Origin: CAWUIO01 sp963922455
GTDB lineage: Bacteria; Bacteroidota; Bacteroidia; Cytophagales; Microscillaceae
DNA length: 49,557 nt
Reading direction: 5' to 3'
Assembly (NCBI GenBank): GCA_963922455.1
Contig: CAWUIO010000043.1
Span: forward strand, 1-49,557
How positions within the stretch are numbered: the first letter of the stretch is position 1; each line of letters starts with the position of its first letter. Below the pieces are notes generated by a model, which saw only the letters and a program-made list of their open reading frames with translations, ran no database searches and was not told the origin of the DNA. Below, piece after piece: positions 1 through 8,033 of this stretch. The translations under genes were made by a program, and so were the position numbers.

Positions 1-385
1 CAAATTGATTAATATTGGATATAAGCTTAAAACGCAATTTCAGGATAGCTATTTATAAGGTTTTATTCATTCTCTCGGCAGGCCTTGGAGCAAATATCTT
101 TAAATATCTTTTGTGAGGTTTATAAATCTAGTTTATTTGCTCCTTACCCCCTTTTACCTATAAATTTTATTCCCTGCTAAGGCTCTTAATTTGTCTTGCA
201 TGACCCAAATGCATGACCCAAAAAAGAAAAAAACGAAAGATAAGGTGTTGAATATCAATTAATTTGAATTATTGATATTTTTATCTGCGGAAAACAGGAT
301 AAAGTATCTCATATCAGCTTGCCTACGTCCGATTAGGATCCAGTAACTATACGTATCCCCCCTTCTCTCCTCTCTCCTCTCGACA
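1..385. other. Left-edge intergenic DNA, no gene seen
   Basis: I see no credible coding sequence here. The stretch is AT-rich up to about 300. It contains a direct repeat, GCATGACCCAAA, at 198-209 and again at 211-222. A pyrimidine-rich tract of CTCTCC units at about 361-380 runs directly into the structured repeat that begins at 386. Similar tracts precede the same repeat at 5690-5712 and 19250-19280. Confidence 0.6.
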
Positions 386-515
386 GCTTAGGGATGGAAC
401 GGCATGTTTGAGCTCGTAAGGGCCTCGCGGGGAAAGGCAGCGAGTAGTGACAGCCCGACCCGCGCCGGCAGGGTATTTCAAGTAAAAACAAATCCTTTTA
501 GCGCGGGGAAGCCCC
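386..515 (+). repeat. Structured intergenic repeat, copy A
   Basis: Full copy of 130 nt. It opens with GCTTAGGGATGGA and carries the conserved blocks ending in TTTGAGC and beginning GCGAGTAG. It closes with GGGGAAGCCCC. Predicted pairings are GCUU at the 5' end with AAGC at the 3' end, a GCCT/AGGC hairpin in the middle, and a 7-bp stem CCCGCGC/GCGCGGG around an unconserved loop. One core base differs from most copies (GTAGTGA for GTAGCGA). It lies about 80 nt upstream of the SRPBCC gene on the same strand. Confidence 0.9.
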
Positions 516-594
516 AAGGTTTTATGCTGTTTTTCTATTTCCCGAAAAATGAAATATCTTGAAGAAGAATACAATCCTTAAAAAATTCTATTAT

Positions 595-1029
595 ATGCCC
601 AGTATTAAAACAGAGATTGATATAGAGGCCCCGATCGAGCAGGTTTGGCAAGTTTTAACTGACTTTCCGGCCTATGCGGAGTGGAATCCTTTTGTTTTAT
701 CAATTGAAGGAGAGGCACGTACGGGAGCTACTTTAAAAAACGCCCTCCTCTTTCAAGGAAAAGAACAAATTTTTAGACCCAAGATTACCCAATGGGTCCC
801 CAATCAAGAATTTGCCTGGCTGGGTAGCGGACTGGGGGGTACTTTCAAAGGGCATCACTATTTTCGTTTGGAAAGCCAAGGAGAAAATCAAACCCGCTTT
901 GTTCACGGAGAAAATTTTTCGGGGCTCATGAGCTATGTACTCCTCCCCATGATCGGCAAATCGACTGAAAAGGGATTTCGGGCCATGAACGAGGCCCTCA
1001 AAAAGCGGGTGGAAGCAAAAACCGCCTAA
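595..1029 (+). CDS. SRPBCC (START-like) family protein
   Basis: A 144-residue single-domain protein of the SRPBCC fold, a helix-grip hydrophobic ligand pocket. The N-terminal strand and helix 'IDIEAPIEQVWQVLTDFPAYAEWNPF' region (residues about 7-32) is the family hallmark, followed by beta strands and a long C-terminal helix from about residue 118. No signal peptide is visible, so it is probably cytoplasmic. The ligand cannot be told from sequence. I chose the ATG at 595; an in-frame TTG at 559 would add 12 residues that do not belong to the domain. The gene ends exactly one base before the stop codon of the convergent gene, so the two share no spacer or terminator. Confidence 0.85.
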   Translation: MPSIKTEIDIEAPIEQVWQVLTDFPAYAEWNPFVLSIEGEARTGATLKNALLFQGKEQIFRPKITQWVPNQEFAWLGSGLGGTFKGHHYFRLESQGENQTRFVHGENFSGLMSYVLLPMIGKSTEKGFRAMNEALKKRVEAKTA

Positions 1030-1872
1030 TTACTCCTCCGACTCCACCCCAAAGAGGTAAAAGCAGGGCTTCAAAGCGGTATTTATAAAATCCATGCGTT
1101 CGAAGGGAGCCTGGCTGGCCCGACGATAAAATACTCCAGACAGGCCTTTGCCCTTTTTGGTATCTATGGTAAGCTCGGTATTGGTATTCCCGTCCATATC
1201 GTTGAGCCATTCTAAGCTTAAAAAAACGTCGTCTTGGAGGAATAACTGGTAGTCTTCCAGATTTACGGTGTATACCCCTTTTTGGGCCCGGGCCTTGAGG
1301 AAGACATGGTCTTGTAATATTTTTTCTCCCGGCTTGCCTTGGGCATAATCATACAGATTTACACGAAATAAAAGGGAGTCCCCTTTGGCGTGATTGAAGA
1401 CAAAGTTGGCCGTTTTGATGAAAAAGGGTTTTTTAACTTGCAGGGGGGTGCCGATTTCTGCTCCCAGTTGCTGGCTTACGTACATGACACTCATGCCCCG
1501 GGTTTTATTTTTAAGGCCTAACATTTTTTCTTCTGAGCCTAAACGCCGGGCAAATACCTTTACTTCGGGGAGTTGTCTAGCCACCGGGACTAAGCGGATC
1601 GTATCCAATCCCAAGATATCTTTTACCAAGACCTCCAAGCGGGTATAAGCGATCGAGGAAAATACGATCTTTCCCTCGGCTTTTTCCAGGTCTAGGCGAA
1701 AATATCCTTGAGGATTGCTCACCGTACCTTTGGCTTGGTCTAAGAGGCCAATATTGACATAAGCAAGGGGCAAAAGGCTTTCAGAATCGATAAGTACGGC
1801 TTCTAGGGTGATTTGTGAGGACAGCCTAGGAGCTGAGAAAATAAACAAAATCAAAAAATATAGCCCTTTCAT
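1030..1872 (-). CDS. Secreted protein with carboxypeptidase-like regulatory domain
   Basis: A 280-residue protein with a signal peptide (about residues 1-19, ending SSQ). A CarboxypepD_reg-like beta-sandwich follows at about 20-100, recognisable from 'ITLEAVLIDSESLLPLAYVNI' and 'KGTVSNPQGYFRL'. That domain is common in Bacteroidota outer-membrane and periplasmic proteins. The C-terminal 180 residues are strand-rich and I do not recognise them; similar two-part proteins are usually annotated only as hypothetical. The function is unknown, probably at the cell envelope. The ATG at 1872 gives a clean signal peptide. The gene is convergent with the SRPBCC gene and abuts it exactly. Confidence 0.75.
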   Translation of the reverse strand: MKGLYFLILFIFSAPRLSSQITLEAVLIDSESLLPLAYVNIGLLDQAKGTVSNPQGYFRLDLEKAEGKIVFSSIAYTRLEVLVKDILGLDTIRLVPVARQLPEVKVFARRLGSEEKMLGLKNKTRGMSVMYVSQQLGAEIGTPLQVKKPFFIKTANFVFNHAKGDSLLFRVNLYDYAQGKPGEKILQDHVFLKARAQKGVYTVNLEDYQLFLQDDVFLSLEWLNDMDGNTNTELTIDTKKGKGLSGVFYRRASQAPFERMDFINTALKPCFYLFGVESEE

Positions 1873-1982
1873 AAATCCTTAGCGATAATTAGGTGTTTAC
1901 GTAATAGCTTAAGGATTATGTCCTTATATCTCCGCTTAAAATAAACATTTTATTCCTAAGATTACAGCTTACACAAATATCT

Positions 1983-2291
1983 ATGCACCTACTCAAAACT
2001 GATATCGGCCGCTTCCGCTTTATCGCCTTTATGGAAGGAGTGTCTTTTCTTCTTTTGATTTTTATTAGTATGCCCCTCAAATATATTTTAAACATGCCAG
2101 GGCCTAATCAAGTATTTGGCTTGCTGCACGGTATTTTGTTTGTCTTGTACGTCCTGGCCTTGATTCCGGTCGTGATCCAGTATCGTTGGAAATTTATTAC
2201 TGTGCTCTGGTCTTTCTTGGCGGCTTTTATCCCCTTTGGTACCTTTTGGGCCGATGTTAAGATATTTCGTCACTACCCCCCAGAAAACTAA
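1983..2291 (+). CDS. DUF3817 family integral membrane protein
   Basis: A 102-residue membrane protein with three hydrophobic segments at about residues 9-31, 43-66 and 70-88. The opening 'GRFRFIAFMEGVSFLLL' and the following 'GLLHGILFVLY' are typical of the DUF3817 (YdzA-like) family, whose function is not established. Length matches the family. The ATG at 1983 is the only sensible start. It stands alone, divergent from the gene to its left. Confidence 0.8.
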   Translation: MHLLKTDIGRFRFIAFMEGVSFLLLIFISMPLKYILNMPGPNQVFGLLHGILFVLYVLALIPVVIQYRWKFITVLWSFLAAFIPFGTFWADVKIFRHYPPEN

Positions 2292-2495
2292 AAGGCTTGC
2301 AAAAGAGCTTCCTTTTTTTAGAATAGAAAGGGGATACAGCTTTCTCTAACCCGCTTGCACCTTACTCAAATTGTAAAATGCCAAGATTAATGGCTGGGTA
2401 AGTTTTGTCTAAAATCCATACTATCCAAGCATTTTTTCTGCGCCTTGCTTCCACTACCTTTGATAAGGAAGACCTTGAGCCAAAAAAATACAATT

Positions 2496-2882
2496 ATGAG
2501 TGTTGAAGAAATAGCCTTGGAGTTGGTGTCCCTTTGCCGTAATCAAAAATTTACGGAAGCTCAGGAAAAGTTTTATGCCGAAGATGTTATTAGCATTGAA
2601 CCGCATATTGCCGAAAAAACGGATCAAATTCACTCGGAACTTAAAGGGAAAGAAGAGGTTAAGAAAAAACGCAACAAGCTGCACCAGCTCTACGAGATTC
2701 ACAAGCTCGAGATATCCGAGCCCATGGTGGCCGGTGATTTTTTTACGGTCAAGTTTTATACGGAGTCTACCCACCGTATGACTGGGAGAAAAGAAAGAAA
2801 TAGTGAAATAGCCTTATACTTTGTCCAAGAAGGCAAAATCATCCAAGAACAATTCTTTTATAATGCCGCCCGGCCTAATTGA
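2496..2882 (+). CDS. SnoaL-like domain protein
   Basis: A 128-residue protein of the SnoaL/NTF2-like fold: an N-terminal helix pair (about 1-35, including 'EAQEKFYAEDVISIEP'), then strands ending in 'EIALYFVQEGKIIQEQFFY'. Members are small ligand-binding proteins or enzymes, and the substrate here is unknown. No signal peptide is seen. I start at the ATG at 2496; the in-frame TTG at 2445 adds 17 residues unlike the family. It has its own upstream space, so it is probably monocistronic. Confidence 0.75.
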   Translation: MSVEEIALELVSLCRNQKFTEAQEKFYAEDVISIEPHIAEKTDQIHSELKGKEEVKKKRNKLHQLYEIHKLEISEPMVAGDFFTVKFYTESTHRMTGRKERNSEIALYFVQEGKIIQEQFFYNAARPN

Positions 2883-2912
2883 CCTGAAGTGCCTTGTTGA
2901 GCACCGGGTGGC

Positions 2913-3380
2913 TTATCTACGGGTGTAGGCATAAATAAAAACGCAGACAAAGATCCCCACAATAAAAAAGAACATGCCAAAGACCGTACAAGCAAAATAG
3001 ATCGTATGCCGGTCTCCGGCTTTTAAGCCTCTCCACAATTCGCCATAGGTCATACGCATGCGCATCCTCTTTGAATTTTCTTTTCCTATGAAGACGCTTT
3101 TTCGGGTTTCTACGGATGTACTCGTCTTTTGGGTCTCTTCGCTCACCTTGGGATTTTCTAGGGTATACGTTTGCGAGGAGCTTTGGACGGAAGCCCCATT
3201 AAAATTAAAAAGGTGATACAAACCAAAGATAAAAATCCCGAAATTGATGAAAATAAGGACCAGGCTCACCCGGGATATAATCACTAAGCGTTCTTTGCCC
3301 AGATAATCCAAAAACATGGGCCCAAAGTAGCGGACTGCTAAAACCACGGCAAAAAAGAGGACATATTGTAGGTATCTCAT
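2913..3380 (-). CDS. Small membrane protein, unknown
   Basis: A protein of about 155 residues with three hydrophobic segments: about residues 5-21, 33-52 and 132-152. Between the second and third lies a polar Ser/Thr-rich stretch with a basic patch (KRMRMRM). I recognise no family. The start is the ATG at 3380; an in-frame TTG two codons upstream is also possible. It begins 14 nt after the stop codon of the upstream lipoprotein gene on the same strand, so the two probably form an operon. Confidence 0.6.
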   Translation of the reverse strand: MRYLQYVLFFAVVLAVRYFGPMFLDYLGKERLVIISRVSLVLIFINFGIFIFGLYHLFNFNGASVQSSSQTYTLENPKVSEETQKTSTSVETRKSVFIGKENSKRMRMRMTYGELWRGLKAGDRHTIYFACTVFGMFFFIVGIFVCVFIYAYTRR

Positions 3381-3394
3381 AGGCAAAAAAGGGT

Positions 3395-4279
3395 TTAGGG
3401 CAGGATAATTTGGTCCCGTAAGGGTGTAAAATAATCAACGTTTAAGTCAATCGCCCGGGTTTGGCTCCAAGTGCTGTCTTGAAAAACCATCCCCAGCACC
3501 TGGTTACCATCACCGTGGGGAATATACAAGACCTTTTGTCCATTTTCAAGCCGAAGCAAAGACATATCCAAGATTTTACTGCCAATCTGATGATTACTCA
3601 CAGGCGAGAAATAGTCTAAGGCCTCGAGCGCTCCTTCTTGAAACTTAGCCACCTTGAGATATTTGCCAATGTGGGGGGCTTGGACCCAGGCAATTTCTAT
3701 GATCCCGTCTTGGTCTAAGTCGGCTATGGCAGCTATATTTAGCCAGCGGTTGGGGCGGCCGATTTCGGGCACATAGGCATATTCTACGAGACTGTCTTGG
3801 ATGATTTTATATATGGCGATCCCCCCTCCTACTCCTTGCTTGCTTCGGATCACGACACATTCCCATTCCCCGTCTTGGTCTATATCCACTAGACGGGGGG
3901 CAATGTCCTCAAAAACATATTCCTCTGTGAGTTTGATACGGTATTCGGACGTGTCCCGTAAAATAATGAGTTCTTCGGCCTCGATGGCATCTCCCAATAC
4001 GCCGTGACGGTAACGGGCCACGGGCCCAGCCAAAAAAGCCAGCATACAGGAGTCGGGACTATACACAAGTATTTCTTCCGGCATCAGGACATAGGTATTC
4101 CGTATTGTATCCAAACAGGGGATTTCTATTGGTTCTGGCAAAGGGGCTGGTTTGGGATAATAGCTGCTTGTATCCCAACGTAAAGGCGCGTTTTCTACAG
4201 ATAAATCAATGGATTTTTCATCTTCCAATAAACAAGATCCCAAAAACAAACATAATCCTATACAGTAAATTGCTTTCAT
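3395..4279 (-). CDS. Lipoprotein with VCBS/FG-GAP-like repeats
   Basis: A 294-residue lipoprotein: signal peptide and lipobox LGSC place the acylated cysteine at residue 16. Two 'D-x-D-x-D-G' calcium-type loops are visible, 'DIDQDGEWE' and 'DLDQDGIIE', each followed by a hydrophobic strand, as in VCBS/FG-GAP beta-propeller repeats. The protein is therefore probably a surface or periplasmic beta-propeller that may bind calcium; the partner is unknown. It is first in a two-gene operon with the small membrane protein downstream. The ATG at 4279 gives the signal peptide. Confidence 0.7.
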   Translation of the reverse strand: MKAIYCIGLCLFLGSCLLEDEKSIDLSVENAPLRWDTSSYYPKPAPLPEPIEIPCLDTIRNTYVLMPEEILVYSPDSCMLAFLAGPVARYRHGVLGDAIEAEELIILRDTSEYRIKLTEEYVFEDIAPRLVDIDQDGEWECVVIRSKQGVGGGIAIYKIIQDSLVEYAYVPEIGRPNRWLNIAAIADLDQDGIIEIAWVQAPHIGKYLKVAKFQEGALEALDYFSPVSNHQIGSKILDMSLLRLENGQKVLYIPHGDGNQVLGMVFQDSTWSQTRAIDLNVDYFTPLRDQIILP

Positions 4280-4871
4280 ACCTAGGGTGAGTCATCTTAG
4301 TCTAAGCAAAAGTACACGCTGTCAGCAAGCTCCCCAAAGCCATGCAAGATTTTAGTTAACCCTGTGTTTTTGAGGAGGATTGGGGGCTTGCTTACTTAAA
4401 AACTCTTGGGGCAAAGGAGATATGAGTGGCCAGCTTGGGGAGCTAATTGAGAAGTTACAAACTTCCCCACTCTGGCGCAAGCATAAGCGCAGCGGGTTTT
4501 TTCTTCAAAAAAAGAGAAATCTAGTCGCTCAAACCCGCTCTTTGGCTCAGGACGGGCTAGGTTGCGACATTAGCCTAGCGGCTCAACGCGAGGACGCTTT
4601 CTCTAAAAGGAAAGGTTAGAGGACTGAGTCGCTTACCCTTGAACGAGAGCTGTTTTTAATATGCTTGGACTAAATGGGGAGGACGGCCAGAGGCCGCCCT
4701 AATCACGTCACGAGGCAAGAGTCTCGCGACAGCGGGGTACATTAACACCCTAGATAAGGCTCTTTATTACTTTTTTTAAGAGCCTTAAACTAATTTAATA
4801 GCTCAGAGCCATAAAATGGCTTATTCAACCTTATTTCTTCTCTTATTTACTATCCTTAAACACAACAAATT
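4280..4871. other. Gene-free region with decayed repeats and hairpins
   Basis: No credible gene. An inverted pair AGCAAGC...GCTTGCT lies at about 4325-4393. At 4526-4550, GCTCAAAC followed by CCGCTCT and CTCAG matches the 5' part of the dispersed structured repeat read on the minus strand, so this may be a decayed copy. A GCTAGG/CCTAGC hairpin lies at about 4555-4579. A perfect 9-bp stem AAGGCTCTT/AAGAGCCTT lies at 4756-4764 and 4778-4786. The string CGCGACAGC...GGGTAC at about 4724-4740 recurs at about 5543-5559. Confidence 0.5.
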
Positions 4872-5369
4872 ATGTTTTTACGAGCATTAACAATTGGGTG
4901 TATTATCCTTAGTATGGCAAGTTGTTCATCAATTATCCATGGAACCACTCAAATGGTCAATTTTTCTAGCCAACCCAAGGGAGCTACCATCAGTATTGAT
5001 GGGAAAGAGTATGGCCAAACCCCTCAAGGTCTTGTCCTAAGAAGAAAAGGCAGGGAAAAGGGGGTTAAATCTGATAAAATCTCCTATGATGTGAAAATTG
5101 AAATGTTTGGCTACAAAGCCTATGAAACAAAAATTGTCCGCAAATTGGACGGGTGGTTTTTTGGAAATTTATTGTTTGGTGGAATTATCGGGATCATCAT
5201 TGATGCTTCCAATGGAAGCATGTATAAGTTGAAACCTGATCAAATTATGGCCAATTTGCCTAATACGTCAACGGGCATGATCGAATCCAAGGATGATGTG
5301 CTATATGTAGCCGTAACCCTTTATCCTGACCCAACCTTGGAAAAAATTGGCGAGCTTGAAAAAGACTAA
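4872..5369 (+). CDS. PEGA-domain lipoprotein
   Basis: A 165-residue lipoprotein. The signal peptide ends in the lipobox MASC (cysteine 18). The 'GTTQMVNFSSQPKGATISIDGKEYGQTPQ' region (residues about 24-52) is a PEGA-type surface beta domain. A glycine-rich hydrophobic stretch 'LLFGGIIGIIIDASNG' follows at about 98-113 and may be a membrane-associated hairpin. Such proteins are common and uncharacterised in Bacteroidota. ATG at 4872. The flanking spacers on both sides are repeat-rich. Confidence 0.75.
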   Translation: MFLRALTIGCIILSMASCSSIIHGTTQMVNFSSQPKGATISIDGKEYGQTPQGLVLRRKGREKGVKSDKISYDVKIEMFGYKAYETKIVRKLDGWFFGNLLFGGIIGIIIDASNGSMYKLKPDQIMANLPNTSTGMIESKDDVLYVAVTLYPDPTLEKIGELEKD

Positions 5370-5714
5370 GCCAGCATCTTTTGGGGGCCAATCACTTTAA
5401 CCTGTGGTACGGAATGATCCTAAGAAAAAGCCCCACTTGGCACAAGCATGAGCATAGCGGTGCTTGTGCCCCTTCTCAAGGAAAGTAGATAGGCATAGGC
5501 CCACTTTGTTGTCTAGCTAAGTTTCTGCTTGTTCATGAGCTTCGCGACAGCTAGGGTACCTGCCTTACAAACGCTGGACCCGGTAAGTACACCTTAGCCT
5601 TTACCCACAGGCCAGCCCTAAAACGCGCAAGTTGCTTATTTTTTTAATATGGAACACGAGCGACAGCGGGCAGCTCGTCCCGCCTCCCGGTTCCTCTCTC
5701 CTCTCTCCTCTTCA
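5370..5714. other. Gene-free spacer with strong hairpin at 5439-5470
   Basis: No gene seen. The main structure is a perfect 10-bp stem, GGCACAAGCA (5439-5448) and TGCTTGTGCC (5461-5470), with a 12-nt loop. It resembles the sequence at about 4467-4495, where only one arm is present (CCCCACTCTGGCGCAAGCAT against CCCCACTTGGCACAAGCAT here). There is no run of T after it, so it is not a classical terminator. A pyrimidine-rich tract (about 5690-5712) precedes structured repeat copy B. Confidence 0.55.
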
Positions 5715-5843
5715 GCTTAGGGATAGAGCGGCCTGTCTGAGCCCGAAAAGGCCTAGCGGGGGGCAGGCGAGTAGCGAAAGCCCGGCCCGCGTGGGCACCC
5801 AGGGTTCTAAATGCAAGGCACGTTCATTGCGCGGGCAAGCCCC
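5715..5843 (+). repeat. Structured intergenic repeat, copy B
   Basis: Full copy of 129 nt between the convergent PEGA lipoprotein and acs genes. The outer pairing is GCUU with AAGC, the central hairpin GCCT/AGGC, and the 3' stem CCCGCG/CGCGGG. It has CCCGGCC where most copies have CCCGACC, a change shared with copy H. A hairpin ending in TTTT follows within 10 nt. Confidence 0.9.
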
Positions 5844-5852
5844 AAAAAATGA

Positions 5853-5883
5853 GGGAGTTATCTGAAATAGACAACTCCCTTTT
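5853..5883. terminator. Hairpin, probable bidirectional terminator
   Basis: Stem GGGAGTT (5853-5859) and AACTCCC (5873-5879) with a 13-nt loop, followed on the plus strand by TTTT. On the minus strand the stem is followed after TCA by six T. It could end both the transcript entering from repeat copy B and that of acs. Confidence 0.65.
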
Positions 5884-5926
5884 CTATGGATTAGTTAGAT
5901 CTCGTAGATCTACCAGACGTATTTGA

Positions 5927-7837
5927 TTAAGCCAGTCCGGCTTTGGCTTTGATCTCATCCACTACCTCGGGGTTAAGCAAGGTACTGGTATCGCCCAGGT
6001 TGGACACATCGCCTTCGGCCACCTTGCGGAGGATACGGCGCATGATCTTTCCGGAACGGGTCTTGGGCAAGCCGCTGACAATCTGGATTTTGTCAGGCTT
6101 AGCAATGGGGCCAATGATCTTGGTAACGGTAGAGATAATTTCTTTTTTCAACTCTTCTTCAGTATCCGTTTCGGAAGCATTGGACTCGGTAATGACATAA
6201 GCGTAAATGCCTTGTCCTTTGATATCGTGGGGATAACCCACCACGGCCGACTCAATCACGGAGGGGTGCTCGTTGATGGCATTTTCCACTTCGGCGGTAC
6301 CCATACGGTGACCGGAAACGTTGATTACATCATCCACCCGTCCCAGGATGCGGTAGTACCCATCTTCATCCCGTTTTACGCCATCTCCGGTGAAGTACAT
6401 CCCAGGATAGTTGGCAAAGTAGGTATTTCGGCAGCGGGTGTGGTCTCCGTAGGTAGTCCGGATCATCGAAGGCCAAGGAAATTTGATGCACAAATTGCCT
6501 TCTACGCTGTTTCCTTTTAATTCTTTTCCTTCATTATCTACAATAACCGGCTGTACTCCGGGTAGCGGGAGGGTGGCGTAAGAAGGTTTGGTGGGGGTAA
6601 TGCTCGCGATGGGAGAAATTAAAATACCCCCGGTCTCGGTTTGCCACCAGGTATCTACGATGGGGCAATTGCCTTTTCCTACGTGGGCGTGGTACCAGTG
6701 CCAGGCTTCTTCATTGATGGGTTCGCCCACCGATCCTAAGACTTTGAGGGAGCTCAAATCTTTACCTTCTAGGGGTTCTAAACCAAAGGCTTGCAATGCC
6801 CGGATAGCCGTTGGAGCGGTATAAAACTGGTTTACTTTATGCTTTTCGCAGATATCCCAGAAACGGCCAGCATCGGGATAGGTGGGTACCCCCTCAAACA
6901 TCACGCTGGTGGCTCCAGATAGCAGGGGGCCATACACAATATAGGAGTGGCCGGTAATCCAGCCTACATCGGCGGTACACCAGTACACATCTCCGGGATC
7001 GTATTGGAATACGTTTTGGAAGGTGTAGGTAGTATAGACCATGTAGCCCCCACAGGTATGTACCACGCCTTTGGGTTTTCCGGTGGAGCCAGAAGTGTAC
7101 AGGATGAAGAGCATATCTTCGGCATCCATTTCTTCGGCTTTGTTTTCGGTAGAAACGCCTTCTATCTCTTCGTGCCACCACAAATCTCGCCCGGCTTGCA
7201 TGGTAACGGGGTCCTGGGTGCGCTGGACTACGATTACATTTTGGATGGTAGTCGTATGGCTTAGGGCCTCATCTACGACGGCTTTTACAGCAATTTGTTT
7301 CTTGCCCCGGAAGTTTCCATCGGAGGTAAGAACCATTTTGGCTTGGCAGTCATTGATTCGGTCGGCCAGGGCACTGGAAGAAAAGCCAGCAAACACTACC
7401 GAGTGCACTGCACCCACTCGGGCACAGGCCAACATGGCTACGGCTGCCTCTGGCACCATAGGCATATAGATGATCACGCGGTCGCCCTTTTCGATGCCGT
7501 TTTTTTTGAGGACGTTGGCAAATTGGCAAACCTGTTCGTGTAATTCTTTATAGGTGATGGTCAGGGCCCCTTCTTTGGGATCGTTGGGTTCCCAGATGAT
7601 GGCCGGGCGGTCGGCGTGCGTAAACATGTTACGCTCAAAGATATTTTCGGTGATGTTGAGTTTGGCATTAACGAACCATTTCACATCGGGCTCGTCAAAA
7701 TTCCAGTCTAATACTTGGTTCCATTTTTTGCGCCAGTAAAATTCATTGGCGATATCTTCCCAGAAGCTTTCGGGGTCGTTTACACTTTTTTGATACTCGT
7801 GGATGTAGCCTCCGAGTGAATTGATTTTTAGAGCCAT
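5927..7837 (-). CDS. acs: Acetyl-CoA synthetase (AMP-forming)
   Basis: A 636-residue AMP-forming acetate-CoA ligase. It activates acetate with ATP to acetyl-AMP and then forms acetyl-CoA in the cytoplasm. Visible motifs are the phosphate-binding loop 'YTSGSTGKPKG' (about residue 248), 'TWWQTETGG' of the adenylate/acyl pocket, 'YFTGDGVKRDEDGYYRILGRVDD' at the hinge, and C-terminal 'PKTRSGKIMRR' with the acetylatable catalytic lysine at residue 597. Length and motif spacing are those of true Acs. It is the last gene of the minus-strand acetate cluster, separated from the symporter by 196 nt that contain a terminator, so it probably has its own promoter. ATG at 7837. Confidence 0.97.
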   Translation of the reverse strand: MALKINSLGGYIHEYQKSVNDPESFWEDIANEFYWRKKWNQVLDWNFDEPDVKWFVNAKLNITENIFERNMFTHADRPAIIWEPNDPKEGALTITYKELHEQVCQFANVLKKNGIEKGDRVIIYMPMVPEAAVAMLACARVGAVHSVVFAGFSSSALADRINDCQAKMVLTSDGNFRGKKQIAVKAVVDEALSHTTTIQNVIVVQRTQDPVTMQAGRDLWWHEEIEGVSTENKAEEMDAEDMLFILYTSGSTGKPKGVVHTCGGYMVYTTYTFQNVFQYDPGDVYWCTADVGWITGHSYIVYGPLLSGATSVMFEGVPTYPDAGRFWDICEKHKVNQFYTAPTAIRALQAFGLEPLEGKDLSSLKVLGSVGEPINEEAWHWYHAHVGKGNCPIVDTWWQTETGGILISPIASITPTKPSYATLPLPGVQPVIVDNEGKELKGNSVEGNLCIKFPWPSMIRTTYGDHTRCRNTYFANYPGMYFTGDGVKRDEDGYYRILGRVDDVINVSGHRMGTAEVENAINEHPSVIESAVVGYPHDIKGQGIYAYVITESNASETDTEEELKKEIISTVTKIIGPIAKPDKIQIVSGLPKTRSGKIMRRILRKVAEGDVSNLGDTSTLLNPEVVDEIKAKAGLA

Positions 7838-7963
7838 ATTATTGAATGTTTTGAGGGCTTGTTCGAATGAGTTGGTTCTTATGATGCAGTAGGAAAACTC
7901 TCTATGTTATTAAAGAAAGTATATAATCAGATAAAATAAAATGATGAAAGTCAGATAAAATTG

Positions 7964-8000
7964 AAACAGGCAACAAATTTTTAAAACCTATTGCCTGTTT
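7964..8000 (-). terminator. Terminator after the symporter gene
   Basis: A perfect 10-bp inverted repeat, AAACAGGCAA (7964-7973) and TTGCCTGTTT (7991-8000), 33 nt past the symporter stop codon. Read on the minus strand it ends in TTTCAATTTTAT. It separates the symporter transcript from acs. Confidence 0.7.
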
Positions 8001-8033
8001 CGTGCTATTCATTCCGCATCGGAATCACAGGCC

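Noticed and set aside
347..574. Open frame on the minus strand across repeat copy A
   Set aside because: It translates the structured repeat (arginine/cysteine/proline-rich 'RGPYELKHAVPSLS' type product). Similar products arise from the other copies at 5632-5865, 19288-19626, 28314-28541 and 31882-32085. They are by-products of the GC-rich repeat, not proteins.
4380..4619. Open frame of 79 codons
   Set aside because: It lies in a spacer made of decayed repeats and hairpins, has no recognisable domain and no sensible start context.
6894..7543. Open frames overlapping acs, and similar ones over other genes
   Set aside because: They are shadows of strongly supported genes in other frames and lack family features.
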